Assembly (NCBI GenBank): GCA_030159075.1
Contig: BROG01000026.1
Coordinates: 973,501 to 1,037,500, forward strand
From: Atrina japonica
Taxonomy: Eukaryota > Mollusca > Bivalvia > Pterioida > Pinnidae
DNA: 64,000 nt
Direction: 5' to 3'
Of the stretch, positions 46,225-57,600 are shown piece after piece. The translations under genes and the position numbers were made by a program. Numbering within the stretch: the stretch's first letter is position 1; every line of letters begins with the position of its first letter. The notes under the pieces were generated by a model. That model saw only the letters and a program-made list of their open reading frames with translations. It was not told the DNA's origin and made no database searches.

Positions 46225-47390
46225 GGTTTTATGGATACTAAAAAATTCTAAACAGCTTTTAGAAAATTTAAAGGCACACAATTTTTCTCGAATTCACAGT
46301 ATCAAAACAACTTTACTCAACTATTCCACATAAAAAATTAAAAAAAAAACTTTTTAGCATCATAGACAACTTTTCAATAAAGGTGGTACCCGAAAATTTA
46401 GATATCTGGTGATTGGCTATCAGGATACTTATTTTGTCAAACACCACTCTGATTCTACACATAAATACACTGAAGTTGATATAAAACATGCTGAAATTTC
46501 TAATAGACAATATATTTGTAATGTTCGGAGACGTGGTCTTTCAACAAACTCTGTCGGCATACCTATGGGAACCAATCGTGCCCCTTTATTGGCCGACCTG
46601 TTCCTTTATTTATACGAAGCAGACTTCATTCAGAAACTGCTGAATCAAAAGAAGAAAAAGTTAGCGGTGTCCTTTAATTTGACATTTAGATATATCGACG
46701 ACGTTTTGTCAATTAATAATGACAATTTTCATACATATGTCAATGCGATATATCCCAGCGAACTAGAAATTAAAGATACAACGGAAACAAGCACACACAC
46801 TTCATACTTAGACATTTTACTTACTTAGACACAGATGGGAAATTTGCAACTAAGCTATACGACAAACGCGACGATTTCGGCTTTCCCATCGTAAATTTTC
46901 CACATTTAAGTAGTAATATCCCTCAGTCACCCGCATATGGAATTTATATTTCACAAATGATCCGACATGCCAGGGCGTGTACAACATATGAAGATTTCAT
47001 ATACAGGGGTAAACTACTCACTGACAAATTATTGACACAGGGATATCGAGAACCGCGTTTAATGTCAACGTTCAGCAAATTTTATGTTCGGTATAATAGT
47101 CTTGTTTGCGATTACTCTGTTTCACTAAGTGAAATGTTGAGTTGCCTTTTCGTTGGCGGTTGTTGAGACGTCTGTACTAATTGTGACGAGGATTCACTCT
47201 TCACGTATTTCAGTGGACTTGACTGTGGACTCACGGGGGGTGTGACCTGTCGACAGGGGATGCTTACTCCTCCATAGCACCTTATCCCACCTCTTGGTTT
47301 CCAGAGGTCCGTGTTTGTCCATTTTTACCGGATTTTTATCTATGTCATGGACATTCTATAGATTTATACTTTGGTATCTGAGATTTTTTT
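46225..47390 (+). mobile_element. RT-family 1, copy E
   Basis: The plus strand reads SVGIPMGTNRAPLLADLFLY, FRYIDDVLSINNDNFHTYVN, LEIKDTTETSTHTSYLDI, then after a frame change IRHARACTTYEDFIYRGKLL and KFYVRYNSLVCDYSVSLSEM (ending GGC), stop, and the complete tail to 47390, which ends in a T run. It is missing the 5' part seen in copy C. The 3' end at TGAGATTTTTTTTT suggests the true terminus of the element. Confidence 0.85.
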
Positions 47391-47585
47391 TTTATTTTAA
47401 AAACAAGTTAAAGATGTACATAAGAAATATATAGATTCTTTAAAAATATTCAATAAAAACAAAACACCTGTTACACGAAATATTTTAATTAGAAATAAAA
47501 ACGATTATAAAAAATGAAGCGAAAACTAAGGAGAGATTATCTAACCACAGAGGTTGACATTCGTGAATATATACGAATAAATAAG

Positions 47586-47775
47586 AGCCGGCCTGGCTCA
47601 GTCGGTAGCGCGCTCGACTTATGAAAACAGGTTGGTTTCCTGTCTTTCGGATGAGCGAAAAACTAGGTCCCGTGTCAAAGTAGAGTTAAAGATTCATCTA
47701 ACCGTACAGCATAGGTTTGAAGCCATTCATTTGGTGACGTCTCCATATAAGTACGAATAAACAAACAAACGAATA
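47586..47775 (+). mobile_element. tRNA-derived SINE, internally deleted
   Basis: A tRNA-like head with A box (GGCTCAGTCGGTAGCGCGCT) is followed by TTGGTTTCCTGTCTTTCGGA, GGTCCCGTGTC, TTTGGTGACGTCTCCATATA and an ACAAACAAACG end. Part of the body is missing. It is not an intact tRNA gene, since the fold breaks after the head. Confidence 0.8.
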
Positions 47776-47929
47776 AATAATCGTTAATATTTTTATTCTA
47801 ATTTTCGTAAAACAAATGTAACAAACAGCCGTTTTCATCATTAGATTATTAATTCACACATTTCAAACGATCGTCTACACTTGAAATTGGTACTGATACT
47901 CATAATTATGAAAACGTAATGTAAAAAAA

Positions 47930-48500
47930 TCTCAGATACCAAAGTATAAATCTTTAGGATGTCCAGAAAATAAATACAGATCTGGTAAAAATAAGACAAA
48001 CACGGATCTCTGGAAATCAAGAGGTGGGATCAGGTGTCATGGAGCAGTAAGCATCCCCTGTCGACCAATCACACCCACCGTGAGTCCACAGTGAAATCCA
48101 AATGAAATACACGAGGAACTAATCCTCGTCACAATAGGTACACACGTCTCAACAACCGCCATGGAATAGGCAGCTCAGCATTTCACTTGGTGGAACAGAG
48201 TAATCGCAAACAAAAAACTATTATACCGACCGTAAAAATTGTTTTCGATATCCCTGTGTCAATTATTTGTCAGTGAGTAGTTTACCTCTGTAAATGAAAT
48301 GTTCATATGTTGAACACGCCCTGGAATATAGGATCAGTTGTGAGATATGAACCCCATATGCAGGCGATTGTGGGATATTACTAATTAATGTGGAAAATTT
48401 ACGATAGGAAAGCCGAAATCGTCGCGTCTGTCGTATAGAGTAAGAAAAATGTCCAAGTATGAAGCGCGTGTATTCGATTTTGTTTTATCTTTAATTTCTA
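47930..48500 (-). mobile_element. RT-family 1, copy F, interrupted by a SINE
   Basis: The tail begins CAGATACCAAAGTATAAATC. The coding end follows (GCAAACAAAAAACTATTATACC, first 20 shown by key bases GACCGTAAAAATTG, GGACACGCC-like). It stops at TTTAATTTCTAG, where a SINE is inserted. The continuation TTCGCTGA appears at 48798. Confidence 0.75.
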
Positions 48501-48502
48501 GT

Positions 48503-48786
48503 GAGTCGACCTGGCTCAGTCGGTAGCGCGCTCAACTCTTGATCGTGAGGTCATGAGTTAGAATCCAGCCGGCGGCCGGTCGACTTCCCGTCCTTCGGAT
48601 GAGACAGTAAAACACGAGGTCCCGTGTCACAGTATGTGTCGGCACGTTAAAGAACCCTCACTGCTCAATGGCCGTCAGTGCCGAGCATAGGCCAAAATTT
48701 GAAGCCCTTCACCTGCATTTGGTGACGTCTCTATATGAGTGAAAGTTTCTTGAGTGGGACGTTAAACATCAATACAACAACAACAA
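48503..48786 (+). mobile_element. tRNA-derived SINE, full length, nested in copy F
   Basis: Head GGCTCAGTCGGTAGCGCGCT, B-box-like GAGTTAGAATCC, body GAGACAGTAAAACACGAGGT, GTGTCGGCACGTTAAAGAAC, CACTGCTCAATGGCC, CATTTGGTGACGTC and tail TCTTGAGTGGGACGTTAAAC then CAACAACAAC. Flanks TTTAATTTCTAG and TTCAATTCCTAG look like a target duplication inside the retroelement. Confidence 0.88.
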
Positions 48787-48802
48787 CTTCAATTCCTAGT
48801 TC

Positions 48803-49960
48803 GCTGACATTGATGAGTTAAATAATCCTATAAGTAAGGAGGAAATTATTGCAGCTATCAAAAATCTTAAACGCAGTAAATCACATGGAATTGACGGTTT
48901 ACTGAATGAATATTTAATAGTCGGAAAACATATTTTTTTATCTTCCCTTCACGAACTGTTTAATGATATATTGGAATCTGGTTCTTTTCCCATATCATAG
49001 ACTAGCAAACTTATTCTCCCAGTTCATAAAAGGAATCTTTACAGGACCCTAACAATTTAGGGGGATTAGTTTAGTAAGTTGTCTTGTGAAAGATGCTCTC
49101 AACGAAAACAGCTTACTAACAGATGTTCTTTTCGTGTTTATATAGATAAAAACAAAAGTTGTATTTTCAGAAATAGCGGACCTGTGCGGCGTCAAAATGA
49201 TTTTTTGACCAACGAAAAAAATACCAGTTGAAGATAGTTGATCAGTTTTGTTGTCTTTTCAATTACAACAATAAATTTAATACTGTTTCAAAACATATAG
49301 CTGATCAAGGTTGAAAAGCTCTGTTAAGCCTAGTAAACAAATGTTCTAGTTTGAATTTGAATTTTAAAACTATATTAAAACTTTTATAGCTACGTTGATA
49401 GTGTACTATTGTATGCATGTGAAATATAGGGAAAACGTAATGTTGAAATCGATAAAATACAGTTAAACTTTTGTAAAAGAATTTTATGTGTGAAAAAACA
49501 TACTCGTAATTCAAAGATTTATACAGAACTAGGTCGCTTGCCTTTAAAATCTTAATTGTGCACAGTGTTATCAACTATTGGTTTAAATTATTACAAAATG
49601 ATTACTGTATATTATCAAACTCGTATAAAATATTATTCGCAGATGCCGAGATAAGTAAGAAATAAATGAGAACTAGGAGGCGTTTGTGAAAGATAAATCT
49701 TTTGCTTTAGATTTTGGGAAAGTGTTACTAAGGCAAACACCAAATGACAATTTACTTTTACCAGCAATTAGACAGTGGTTGGAAGATCAAGAGACTCAAA
49801 CGATTTTTGAATCACTTGACAATTATAATAAGTGTTATTTATATAAATATATTGTTAGCGGGGTTCATCTGCAATACTATCTAACAAAATATTCTTCTTA
49901 TTTCACGTTTATCCAAAAAAAGATATCAAAATATACAAAGAAATAAAAGTTTATGTGAAA
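48803..49960 (+). mobile_element. LINE reverse-transcriptase remnant (second type)
   Basis: It starts DELNNPISKEEIIAAIKNLK, RSKSHGIDGLLNEY, HELFNDILESGSFP, which is the N-terminal RT of a CR1/jockey-like LINE. Towards the 3' side it reads LLYACEI, FCKRILCVKKHTRNSKIYTE, LGRLPLK, and at 49686 an 86-codon frame with RQWLEDQETQTIFESLDNYN. The central part of the RT is missing and several stops are present. Confidence 0.7.
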
Positions 49961-50124
49961 ATTGTAATCTGTCCCAAATTGAAGATGAATATCACTGTTT
50001 TGATTTAACAAAAATATACAAATTTAAGAATAAAATACATAAAAATACTATAAAATAAGAGCTACCTTTAAACTTTTACAATTACTAAGTGTTCAAAACC
50101 TTAAAGAGAACTCCCTTTATTGGG

Positions 50125-50232
<108 letters not shown>

Positions 50233-50364
50233 CCAACAAAATGCCAACAAAATAAAATTGTTAATATCAAGGTATAAATTTGTTAATTTTAACTTGTCAT
50301 GCTTTTGCAGAGAAATTTCATACATTTAACAATTAAATTACATTTAGCATTTTTTTTATTATTT

Positions 50365-50595
50365 AGTTCGAGTCCAGCCGGCGGCAGATCGGTTTCCGGA
50401 CCTTCGTACTGAGACAGTAAAAACCGAGGTCCCATGCATAGTAGGTGTCGGCACGTTAAAGAGCCCTCACTGCTCAATGGCCGTAAGTGCTAAGCATAGG
50501 CCAAAATTTGAAGCCCTTCACCGGCATTTGGTGACGTCTCCATATGAGTGATAGACTCTGGAATGGGACGTTAAACAACAATAAACAAACAAACT
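50365..50595 (+). mobile_element. tRNA-derived SINE, 5'-truncated
   Basis: It begins at the B-box-like GTTCGAGTCCAGCCGGCGGC and keeps the whole body and tail (GGAATGGGACGTTAAACAAC, AATAAACAAACAAAC). The A-box half is absent. Confidence 0.85.
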
Positions 50596-51274
50596 TTATA
50601 TGTTGGTATGAATTATTAACTTGTGCTTTGTACTTGTGAAATTAAGTCATGTTTCACCGTTGTTATTTACACCATTGTTTTGTATCTCTATACGACATGT
50701 ACCGATAAACTTATGGTCTAAAGATTGAAAATAGAGTGAACTATCAAACTAAGTCCATATGTAAATCATGCTCTCCTCTGTAACCTGTTGTCTGAGTGCA
50801 TATTACGCATTTTTATGTGGACATAACGCCTACCAATATCCTAACTCATTGCCTGTATACTAGTAGATGTCTGATTCACACCTTATCATCTAATATAATT
50901 ACATTTACTCATAATTATCTCACTGGCTACAGTCAATGCTGATATATTGTGTCAGACTAATAGAATCATTTATTATTACGAATGTGGAATATCAATGGTC
51001 TGAGGCTCTGCTGAGTCTTGGTGGAATTACACTATCCCACACGAGTTTATAATGAATAATAGTTTGTCTCATAATTAAATGACTAACGCTATTAAAATAA
51101 ATAAAAATTATATCCACTTCAGGTTCAAATTAATTTACGGGTTGTTCAAATTAATTATCGGGTTGTTCAAATTAATTTACGTGTTATCTTTCCGCAACCT
51201 GCACATAATACTACTCAGTGAACAATATCAATGTCTCCACTGATAAAAATATTTATTTATTAATTCATATAAAA

Positions 51275-51412
51275 CATCTCAGATACCATAGTATAAATCT
51301 TTAGGATGTCCAGGATATAGATACAAATCTGGTAACATGGATAAACACGGACATCTGGAAACCAACAGGTGGGATCAGGTGCCATGAAGGAGTAAGCATC
51401 CCCTGTCGAAGC
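51275..51412 (-). mobile_element. RT-family 1 tail fragment
   Basis: CAGATACCATAGTATAAATC, GATGTCCAGGATATAGATAC, GTGGGATCAGGTGCCATGAA and CATCCCCTGTCGA. Tail only. Confidence 0.7.
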
Positions 51413-51539
51413 AATAACTCCTGATATATATTTAATAATTTAAACAATCTCCATGATTTATTTCATACGATATTTGTTTTTGTTTTAAAAGTAGTACCGT
51501 TCGCGAGCTCACAAGGATCTGTTGTTGAACGCTTGATAT

Positions 51540-52375
51540 TGTTACTAAGTAAAACTGAAGATGTACCAGTCAATGATCAAAACTCGAGTCCATTATAACA
51601 CGACGAATTAGATGTGCAAATGGTATCAACATGAAGAACAATTACGAATCCCAAACGGGATAAGACCAGGTGTCTGGAAGGAGTCAGCGTCTTCTGCTGG
51701 AATGCCACACCCGTTGCAAATATTCCATGATTTCTAGTTCGATGAACGGGTCAAAATCGGTAAAAAGGTCAAGTTTGGTGATGAGGTCAAGTTTCGTGAA
51801 AAGCATGATTGGTGAAACGGAGCCACTGTCCGTAGCCGTGATCCAGAATGCTATCTAATATCTCTGAGAGGGAGGACTTCATAATGTTTAACAAGATCCC
51901 CGTATCGACCATAAAACTTCTTGAACGACGACTCCAAGCGTTCAACAACGTAACCTTGTGTAAGTAGTTTATTGGCTAAGTCGTTTAACTCTCAGAATAA
52001 AACATTCATATGAAGAGCATGCCCTGGCATAAAGTATAAGTTGTGAAATGAAAACGCCATAGGCAGGAGAAAATGGAATATTACTACATAGAAGCGGGAA
52101 GTTTGTGATATGGAAATTGACTCGTTTGTCATAGAGGGAAATCGTCTCGTTTGTCATAGAGGGATGTGTTAATTTGACCGCCTTTTCCAATCGACAGGAG
52201 TAAATCTAGGTAAGAAGCAGATGTGTTGCTCTCTGTCGTCTCACTGATCTCTAGCTCAACAGGATACATCTGGCCGAGGTAATTCTGAAATTCTGAATAA
52301 TTTATGGACAGAACATAGTCAATATACCTGTAAGTAAAACTGAACCGAGATGCTAACTGTTTGTTTCCTTTGCAA
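51540..52375 (-). mobile_element. RT-family 2 fragment
   Basis: On the minus strand, after the tail, it reads NETISLYDKRVNFHITNFPL, LCSNIPFSPAYGVFISQLIL and YARACSSYECF (52190-51969). These are the same blocks as RT-family 1 but clearly diverged, so it is a sister family with its own tail. The YIDD region corresponds to 52290-52340 (tract CATAGTCAATATACCTGTAA), only partly preserved. Confidence 0.7.
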
Positions 52376-52384
52376 GTTGTTGTA

Positions 52385-52640
52385 TTCTATAACACGACCA
52401 TGTACAGTCAATCTCTTTCGCTAATCAAATCTAAAACAAAATGAGGGCATTATAATCCACGTTGACCTTTTTCACCAAATATAAGAGGTTTCTATGGAAC
52501 ATTATCGATGATTGATGCATGTTAATAGGGATGCTGACTCCTTCTGGACACCTAGTCCTATCCCGTTTGGAACTTGCAATTGTTCTTCAAACTGAGACTG
52601 TTTGTCGTATTCTAATGAACTTGGAGTGCGGAATATTCAT
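52385..52640 (+). mobile_element. RT-family 2 tail, opposite orientation
   Basis: CACGACCATGTACAGTCAAT, CCTAGTCCTATCCCGTTTGG and AATTGTTCTTCAAACTGAGA match 330-720 in the same orientation and 26385-26620 inverted. It abuts the minus-strand copy head-on. Confidence 0.65.
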
Positions 52641-53078
52641 TGGTACTTCATTTTTCTTCAATTACTTTAAAATTTCGCTTTTCTAAAATAAAATAGTCTT
52701 CTCAGCTAAAGGCTACGGGACGGGAAATCTCTAGGTATACACTGTGAGACTGAAAGCTGATATAGACCGACTTGTACGTCTATTACAAGTCTCCAGGTTC
52801 GTTCATTACGTAATCGTTCGAGAATATCGGGAGTCACATCTTGGTAAAATTCCTTCAGTTGGTGAAGAATGGATTTAGCCCCATCATTATTTGATTGAAT
52901 TAGATAAAGTGTTATTGACAGAGACTATCCTCTTGAACATTTTTTCTTCAAAACTTTGTATTTTGTATGTTTTTGTATTTTGTATTATGTTTATGATATT
53001 TAGAAGATAAATAGTATTATCATGCTTTCTCTTTTTGATTTATGGTTGATTAAAACCTGAGGTCGTTATAGTACAGGG

Positions 53079-53800
53079 GAATTATATGGGGCGCCGTTTT
53101 ACATTTTAATACCAGTAAGTGATATTACTCTTTCGAATAGGTGATATCACTCTTTCAAATAGGTGATATCACTTATTCGAATAAGTGATATCACCTATTT
53201 GAACAGTAAAACCCTTATGCTCCCCATTTCTTCCATAAATGTAGATCTGCAGTGAATATCACTGGGCTAATATCTAAGAACAAAGGGCAAAGGACGATAT
53301 TATGGTATCGTGATAAAGGCGCACCGCTGCAGAATCAGAGTAGGATTTGGACGGAGTTCAGCATTCAAAGCAGAGAAAGCCACCGAAACCATATCCCCGA
53401 CTCCTGCAATTTTGAACTATGGTCCGATTTCCACACAGAACTGTTTTAAAAGTGGTTGAACTTAAAACACCCTATATAATTCTTTGGACCAAATGTAGGA
53501 AAACAAAAAAAATAAATAATTTATAATGCCAAAGATGACACAAGTCATATTTTTGTTAGACCCAGGAATATATTTTATTTTTGTGTGTGGAGCATTCATT
53601 GGCATTGATTCATTATGATATCATCTATTCGAGTATGTGATATCACTCATTCGAATAGGTGATGTAACTCATTCGTATAAGTGATATCACTTAAGAATTT
53701 ATAAAAATGATATCATCTATTCGCATAAGTAATATCACCTATTCAAAAGAGTGATATCACTTACTGATATTAAAAAGTAAAACTGCGCCCCACAGAATTA
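53079..53800 (+). mobile_element. Foldback element with iterated GTGATATCAC palindromes
   Basis: The end AATTATATGGGGCGCCGTTT at the left matches the reverse complement of the right end near 53770-53799 (AATTCTGTGGGGCGCAGTTT). Next to each end is a block of 19-22-base units centred on GTGATATCAC with ATTCGAATA-like spacers: 53113-53205 and 53617-53770. The interior (about 53210-53610) has a 65-codon open frame with no motif. The type is unassigned. Confidence 0.75.
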
Positions 53801-53877
53801 TGGGGATGAGCATGATCATTGATGGAGATCCAAGGGGAGATAACTATTTGTTGTATTTTCAAATATTTTCTATCTAA

Positions 53878-54065
53878 CAAAATCTCGGATACCATAGTAT
53901 AAATCTTCAGGATGTCCAAGAAATATGGTGATATTGGACAAACACGGACCTCTGGGAACCCTGAGGTGGGATCGGGTGCCATTTAGGAGTAAGCATCCCC
54001 TGTTGACCGGTCACATCCGCCATGAGTCCAGAGTCAAATTCAAATGAAATAGGTGAAGAGGAAGA
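53878..54065 (-). mobile_element. RT-family 1 tail fragment
   Basis: CGGATACCATAGTATAAATC, CAAACACGGACCTCTGGGAA, GAGGTGGGATCGGGTGCC and GACCGGTCACATCCGCCATG. Tail only. Confidence 0.7.
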
Positions 54066-54844
54066 AATCAGGTAACTCAACATTTCATTTAATGTAACTG
54101 AGTACCTATATTTATGTTACATCAGACATAGTGTTAACCCTGAGACATGAGATTTGAGATTTGTATGTGCGCTCTTGAATGTGTAGATAATATTGCGTCT
54201 GCATATATGACTGTAAGGCAGTGTGATATCTACTACTATGAAGATGTATTAGACATATAACTGCTTATTTTTTGTAATTCCAAGTAAGTACCTTTAGTTA
54301 TCCTTGCTGGTATATATATATATATATATATATCACTCGACAAGGTATAAGTTGTAATTGTCTAATTGAGTCATTTGACGGCTAAAGGGAAGCAATCCGT
54401 TAGCAAACCAATTATCATTCTTTCATTGTTATACTTGAATTATATCTATTCAATTGATATTTTTATTTTACTTTATACAATACTCATATTATATTCATAA
54501 AAGTATTACTTTTTATGATATGAACGTTCCTTCTTTTTCTTTATATTTGGACATATTCATGAAGTATGTTACCTCAAAATTACAAAAACTGATACAAGTC
54601 TAAAATACATTTATATGCGTTGATATTAAACAGATGCAAGGATTAAGCCGATTTGACTTAGAAAGAGAAATCCTGTACTATATATTATGCAATTATATCC
54701 CTTGTAAAGTGACATAACACATCGAGAGTGGGCAAATATTCATGTTAACCCAAAAACAAGGGCAATAATTGTTTTATTATACCGAAGGCAATGTAACATA
54801 ACTAACAAACTGATCCGGCCTGGTTCAGTTGGCACTGTCAACAC

Positions 54845-55065
54845 CATTTTTAGAGCTCAGATAGTCATTTTTATAATGATTACTCTTAGACGGATTTCGG
54901 CTATACTTTTAGAGACATTATTTGGTCTTGTATGATACCACTTTATCTTTAGAACAAACTTTTCAAATTGGAGCTCAACTGATGAAGTCTAATTGAGAGA
55001 AACGATATCGTGTTCAGCATTACAACTTTGGTATTATGTTTATAATATTTGTAACCACTAGGTCG
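54845..55065 (+). repeat. Dispersed repeat (mussel-repeat-like), copy 2 of 3
   Basis: GTCTTGTATGATACCACTTT, GGAGCTCAACTGATGAAGTC and TTACAACTTTGGTATTATGT in the same order as 19425-19670 and 55120-55425. Confidence 0.75.
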
Positions 55066-55425
55066 TTGCCACTGCTGGTGGACCGTTTGAGTTCCCAAGG
55101 GAATACATAAACCTAGTACCTGCTATTTCGGTACCAGCCGTTCATCTTATACTAAAGTAATATTTGGCACTGTCAACACCATTTGAATTCGAAATTTTTT
55201 TTAGAGCTAAGATAGTCATAGCTAAGATAGACATTTTTACAGTGGTTACTCCTAGACGGATTTCGTCTATTCTTTTAGAGATATTATTTGGTCTTGTATG
55301 ATACCACTTTATCTTTAGAAAAAACACATACTTTTCAAATTGGAGCTCAACTGATGAAGTCTAATTGACAGAAACGATGTCGTCTTGAGCATTATAACTT
55401 TGGTATTATGTTTATTATATTGGTA
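55066..55425 (+). repeat. Dispersed repeat (mussel-repeat-like), copy 3 of 3, with 5' part
   Basis: It opens GTCGTTGCCACTGCTGGTGG and ACCTGCTATTTCGGTACCAG, then repeats the units of copy 2 in direct orientation, ending ATAACTTTGGTATTATGTTT at the SINE that follows. It gives the best view of the element's 5' half. Confidence 0.75.
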
Positions 55426-55665
55426 GCGCGTTCGACTCTGGACCGTGAGGTTGTGAATTCGAGACCAGCCGGTGGCAGGTCGGTTTCCTGTCCCTCGGAT
55501 GAGACAGTAACCGAGGTCCCGTGTCACAGTAGGGTCGGCAGGTTAAAGAACCCTCACTGCTCAATGCCCGTAAGTGCTGAGGTGACGTCTCCATATGAGT
55601 GAAAGATTCTTGAGTGGGACGTTAAACAACAATACAATAACAACAACAACAACAACTAACAAACT
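55424..55665 (+). mobile_element. tRNA-derived SINE
   Basis: Head from GGTAGCGCGTTCGACTCTGG, B-box-like GTGAATTCGAGACC, body with a 30-40-base internal deletion (the GCATAGGCCAAAATTTGAAG block is absent) and tail CTTGAGTGGGACGTTAAACA with (AAC)n. Confidence 0.85.
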
Positions 55666-56164
55666 GACATACGTAAGTTCATAACGATTGCAACACAGTG
55701 CCTTCGACACTCACTACTCTCAATATGTTTGATCATTCTTTGCTTCGTTTTATAATCTTAAGCCTCCATCAAGTCTAATTCCAGCAAATATATTTGACAA
55801 CGATGTATAAATCCTGTCAAATCATTAAATTTCGGCTGTTGTTTCTCTCCATTACAGTTTGCATGGAGCAATTGTCCGTTTTATAACTATGTGTTGGAGG
55901 TTACACCTAATGAACTCATAGCCTACTATATTTTAAAAAAAACATACGCTCATCAATTTCTGCGCACGAGAGGGTGACATAAACCTCCATAAGAGAGTGA
56001 CATAAATATTTCATGGTGACTTAAAGAATGTTTTAGATCAGTGATACGATTTTGTCTAATCAGAAGTAAAGATACATGTCAGAGGTATAATAAATATACT
56101 TATGCGACATAAGATTCCTTCATATTTCAAGGCTTTGTCTAGTCTAGTCTGTATATACTAATGC

Positions 56165-56365
56165 AACATGAGAGTCATCCGCATATGGAGTTTATATTTC
56201 ACAAATGATCCGATATGCCAGGTTGTGTTCAACATATGAACATTTCATATACAGATGTAAACTACTCTCTGACAAATTATAGACACAGGGATATCGAAAA
56301 CCGTGTTTGATGTCAAAGTTCCGCAAATTTAACGTTTGGTTTAACAGTCTTGTTTGCGATTTTTT
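56165..56365 (+). mobile_element. RT-family 1 coding-end fragment
   Basis: GTCATCCGCATATGGAGTTT, CAAATGATCCGATATGCCAG, GAAAACCGTGTTTGATGTCA and TAACAGTCTTGTTTGCGATT match 46925-47115 of copy E with substitutions and stops. No tail follows, because a tandem array begins instead. Confidence 0.75.
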
Positions 56366-56371
56366 TATTCT

Positions 56372-56912
56372 TATATCTTGATTTTATACCCCTCTAGTTT
56401 ATATTACACTGTATATACATATGTGACATGAGATTCCTTTCCTATCTCTTGATTTTATACACCCTCTAGTTTATATTACATTGTATATACATATGTGACA
56501 TGAGATTCCTTTCCTATCTCTTGATTTTATACCCCTCTAGTTTATATTACATTGTATATACATATGTGACATGAGATTCCTTTCCTATCTCTTGATTTTA
56601 TACACCCTCTAGTTTATATTACATTGTATATACATATGTGACATGAGATTCCTTTCCTATCTCTTGATTTTATACCCCTCTAGTTTATATTACATTGTAT
56701 ATACATATGTGACATGAGATTCCTTTCCTATCTCTTGATTTTATACCCCTCTAGTTTATATTACATTGTATATACATATGTGACATGAGATTCCTTTCCT
56801 ATCTCTTGATTTTATACACCCTCTAGTCTATACTACATTGTATATACATATGTGAGATTCCTTTCCTATCTCTTGATTTTATACACCCTCTAGTTTATAC
56901 TACATTGTACAT
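56372..56912 (+). repeat. ~71-bp tandem array, about 7.5 copies
   Basis: Unit CTTGATTTTATACCCCTCTA, GTTTATATTACATTG, TATATACATATGTGACATGA, GATTCCTTTCCTATCT. Copies alternate CCCCTCT and CACCCTCT variants. It begins directly at the end of the retroelement fragment. Confidence 0.93.
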
Positions 56913-57229
56913 ACTTCAGCAATGGATATTGCTTCACTGTGTTTTCTTATGTTACATGGAATTTATAGACAAATATGTTTTCTTCATTAAGCATATTGAG
57001 AGAATCAATTTCATTTTATTTCCATTCTATGATGGTTATGCTGAATAATCATTTTTACGTTTGACCCCTCTTGCTCTTTGAGTGTAATATTCGAATAGTC
57101 ATCTGTTTGATATATTAGAATGATTATGAAATTCCCTTTACTACACTGAAATATATGTCCAAAAACGAATAAATTACGATTTTGCGGTAACTTTATATTG
57201 CTTTAGTGTAGAGCTACTCTTTGTTTAGT

Positions 57230-57600
57230 GACTTTGTACATCCAATACATTCTTCATTGCAATTTTTACATACAATTACATAATATTACGTTCTTAGAAT
57301 TGCAATTTAATATTCTTTTGATGAAAATTAATGAACTTTTATTTTTGCGTTTGGTTACACACCCGATGTTACAATGTTCAATATTTGTAAAGTGGGCAAG
57401 AGTTAGTAACTGTTTGAGAATTTTAGGTTGTCGTTTACTTTTTATAATTTTTGTTTCATCTAAAATTTTATTTAGTTTTTCATCTACTCGTAAATTATCT
57501 AAACCTTTATATGCTTCGTTCAATTTTTCTGGATTGCATTTATCAAAAGTTGTTACAAATGCTAATGGTTGGTTTTTAATGTCTCAGCACTAATAGTGGA
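57230..57600 (-). mobile_element. Penelope-like retroelement fragment (linker before GIY-YIG)
   Basis: On the minus strand it reads NEAYKGLDNLRVDEKLNKIL, KSKRQPKILKQLLTLAHFTN and HCNIGCVTKRKNK, ending LNCNSKNVILCNCM. Phrases such as RQPK-LK-LLT and NCNSKNVI precede the GIY-YIG endonuclease in Penelope-like elements, as far as I remember. Only about 85 codons remain. Confidence 0.5.

Noticed and set aside
47586..47660. tRNA gene candidate with an A-box
   Set aside because: The head is followed by SINE body and tail, and no complete cloverleaf or acceptor pairing is present. The same head recurs at 48503.
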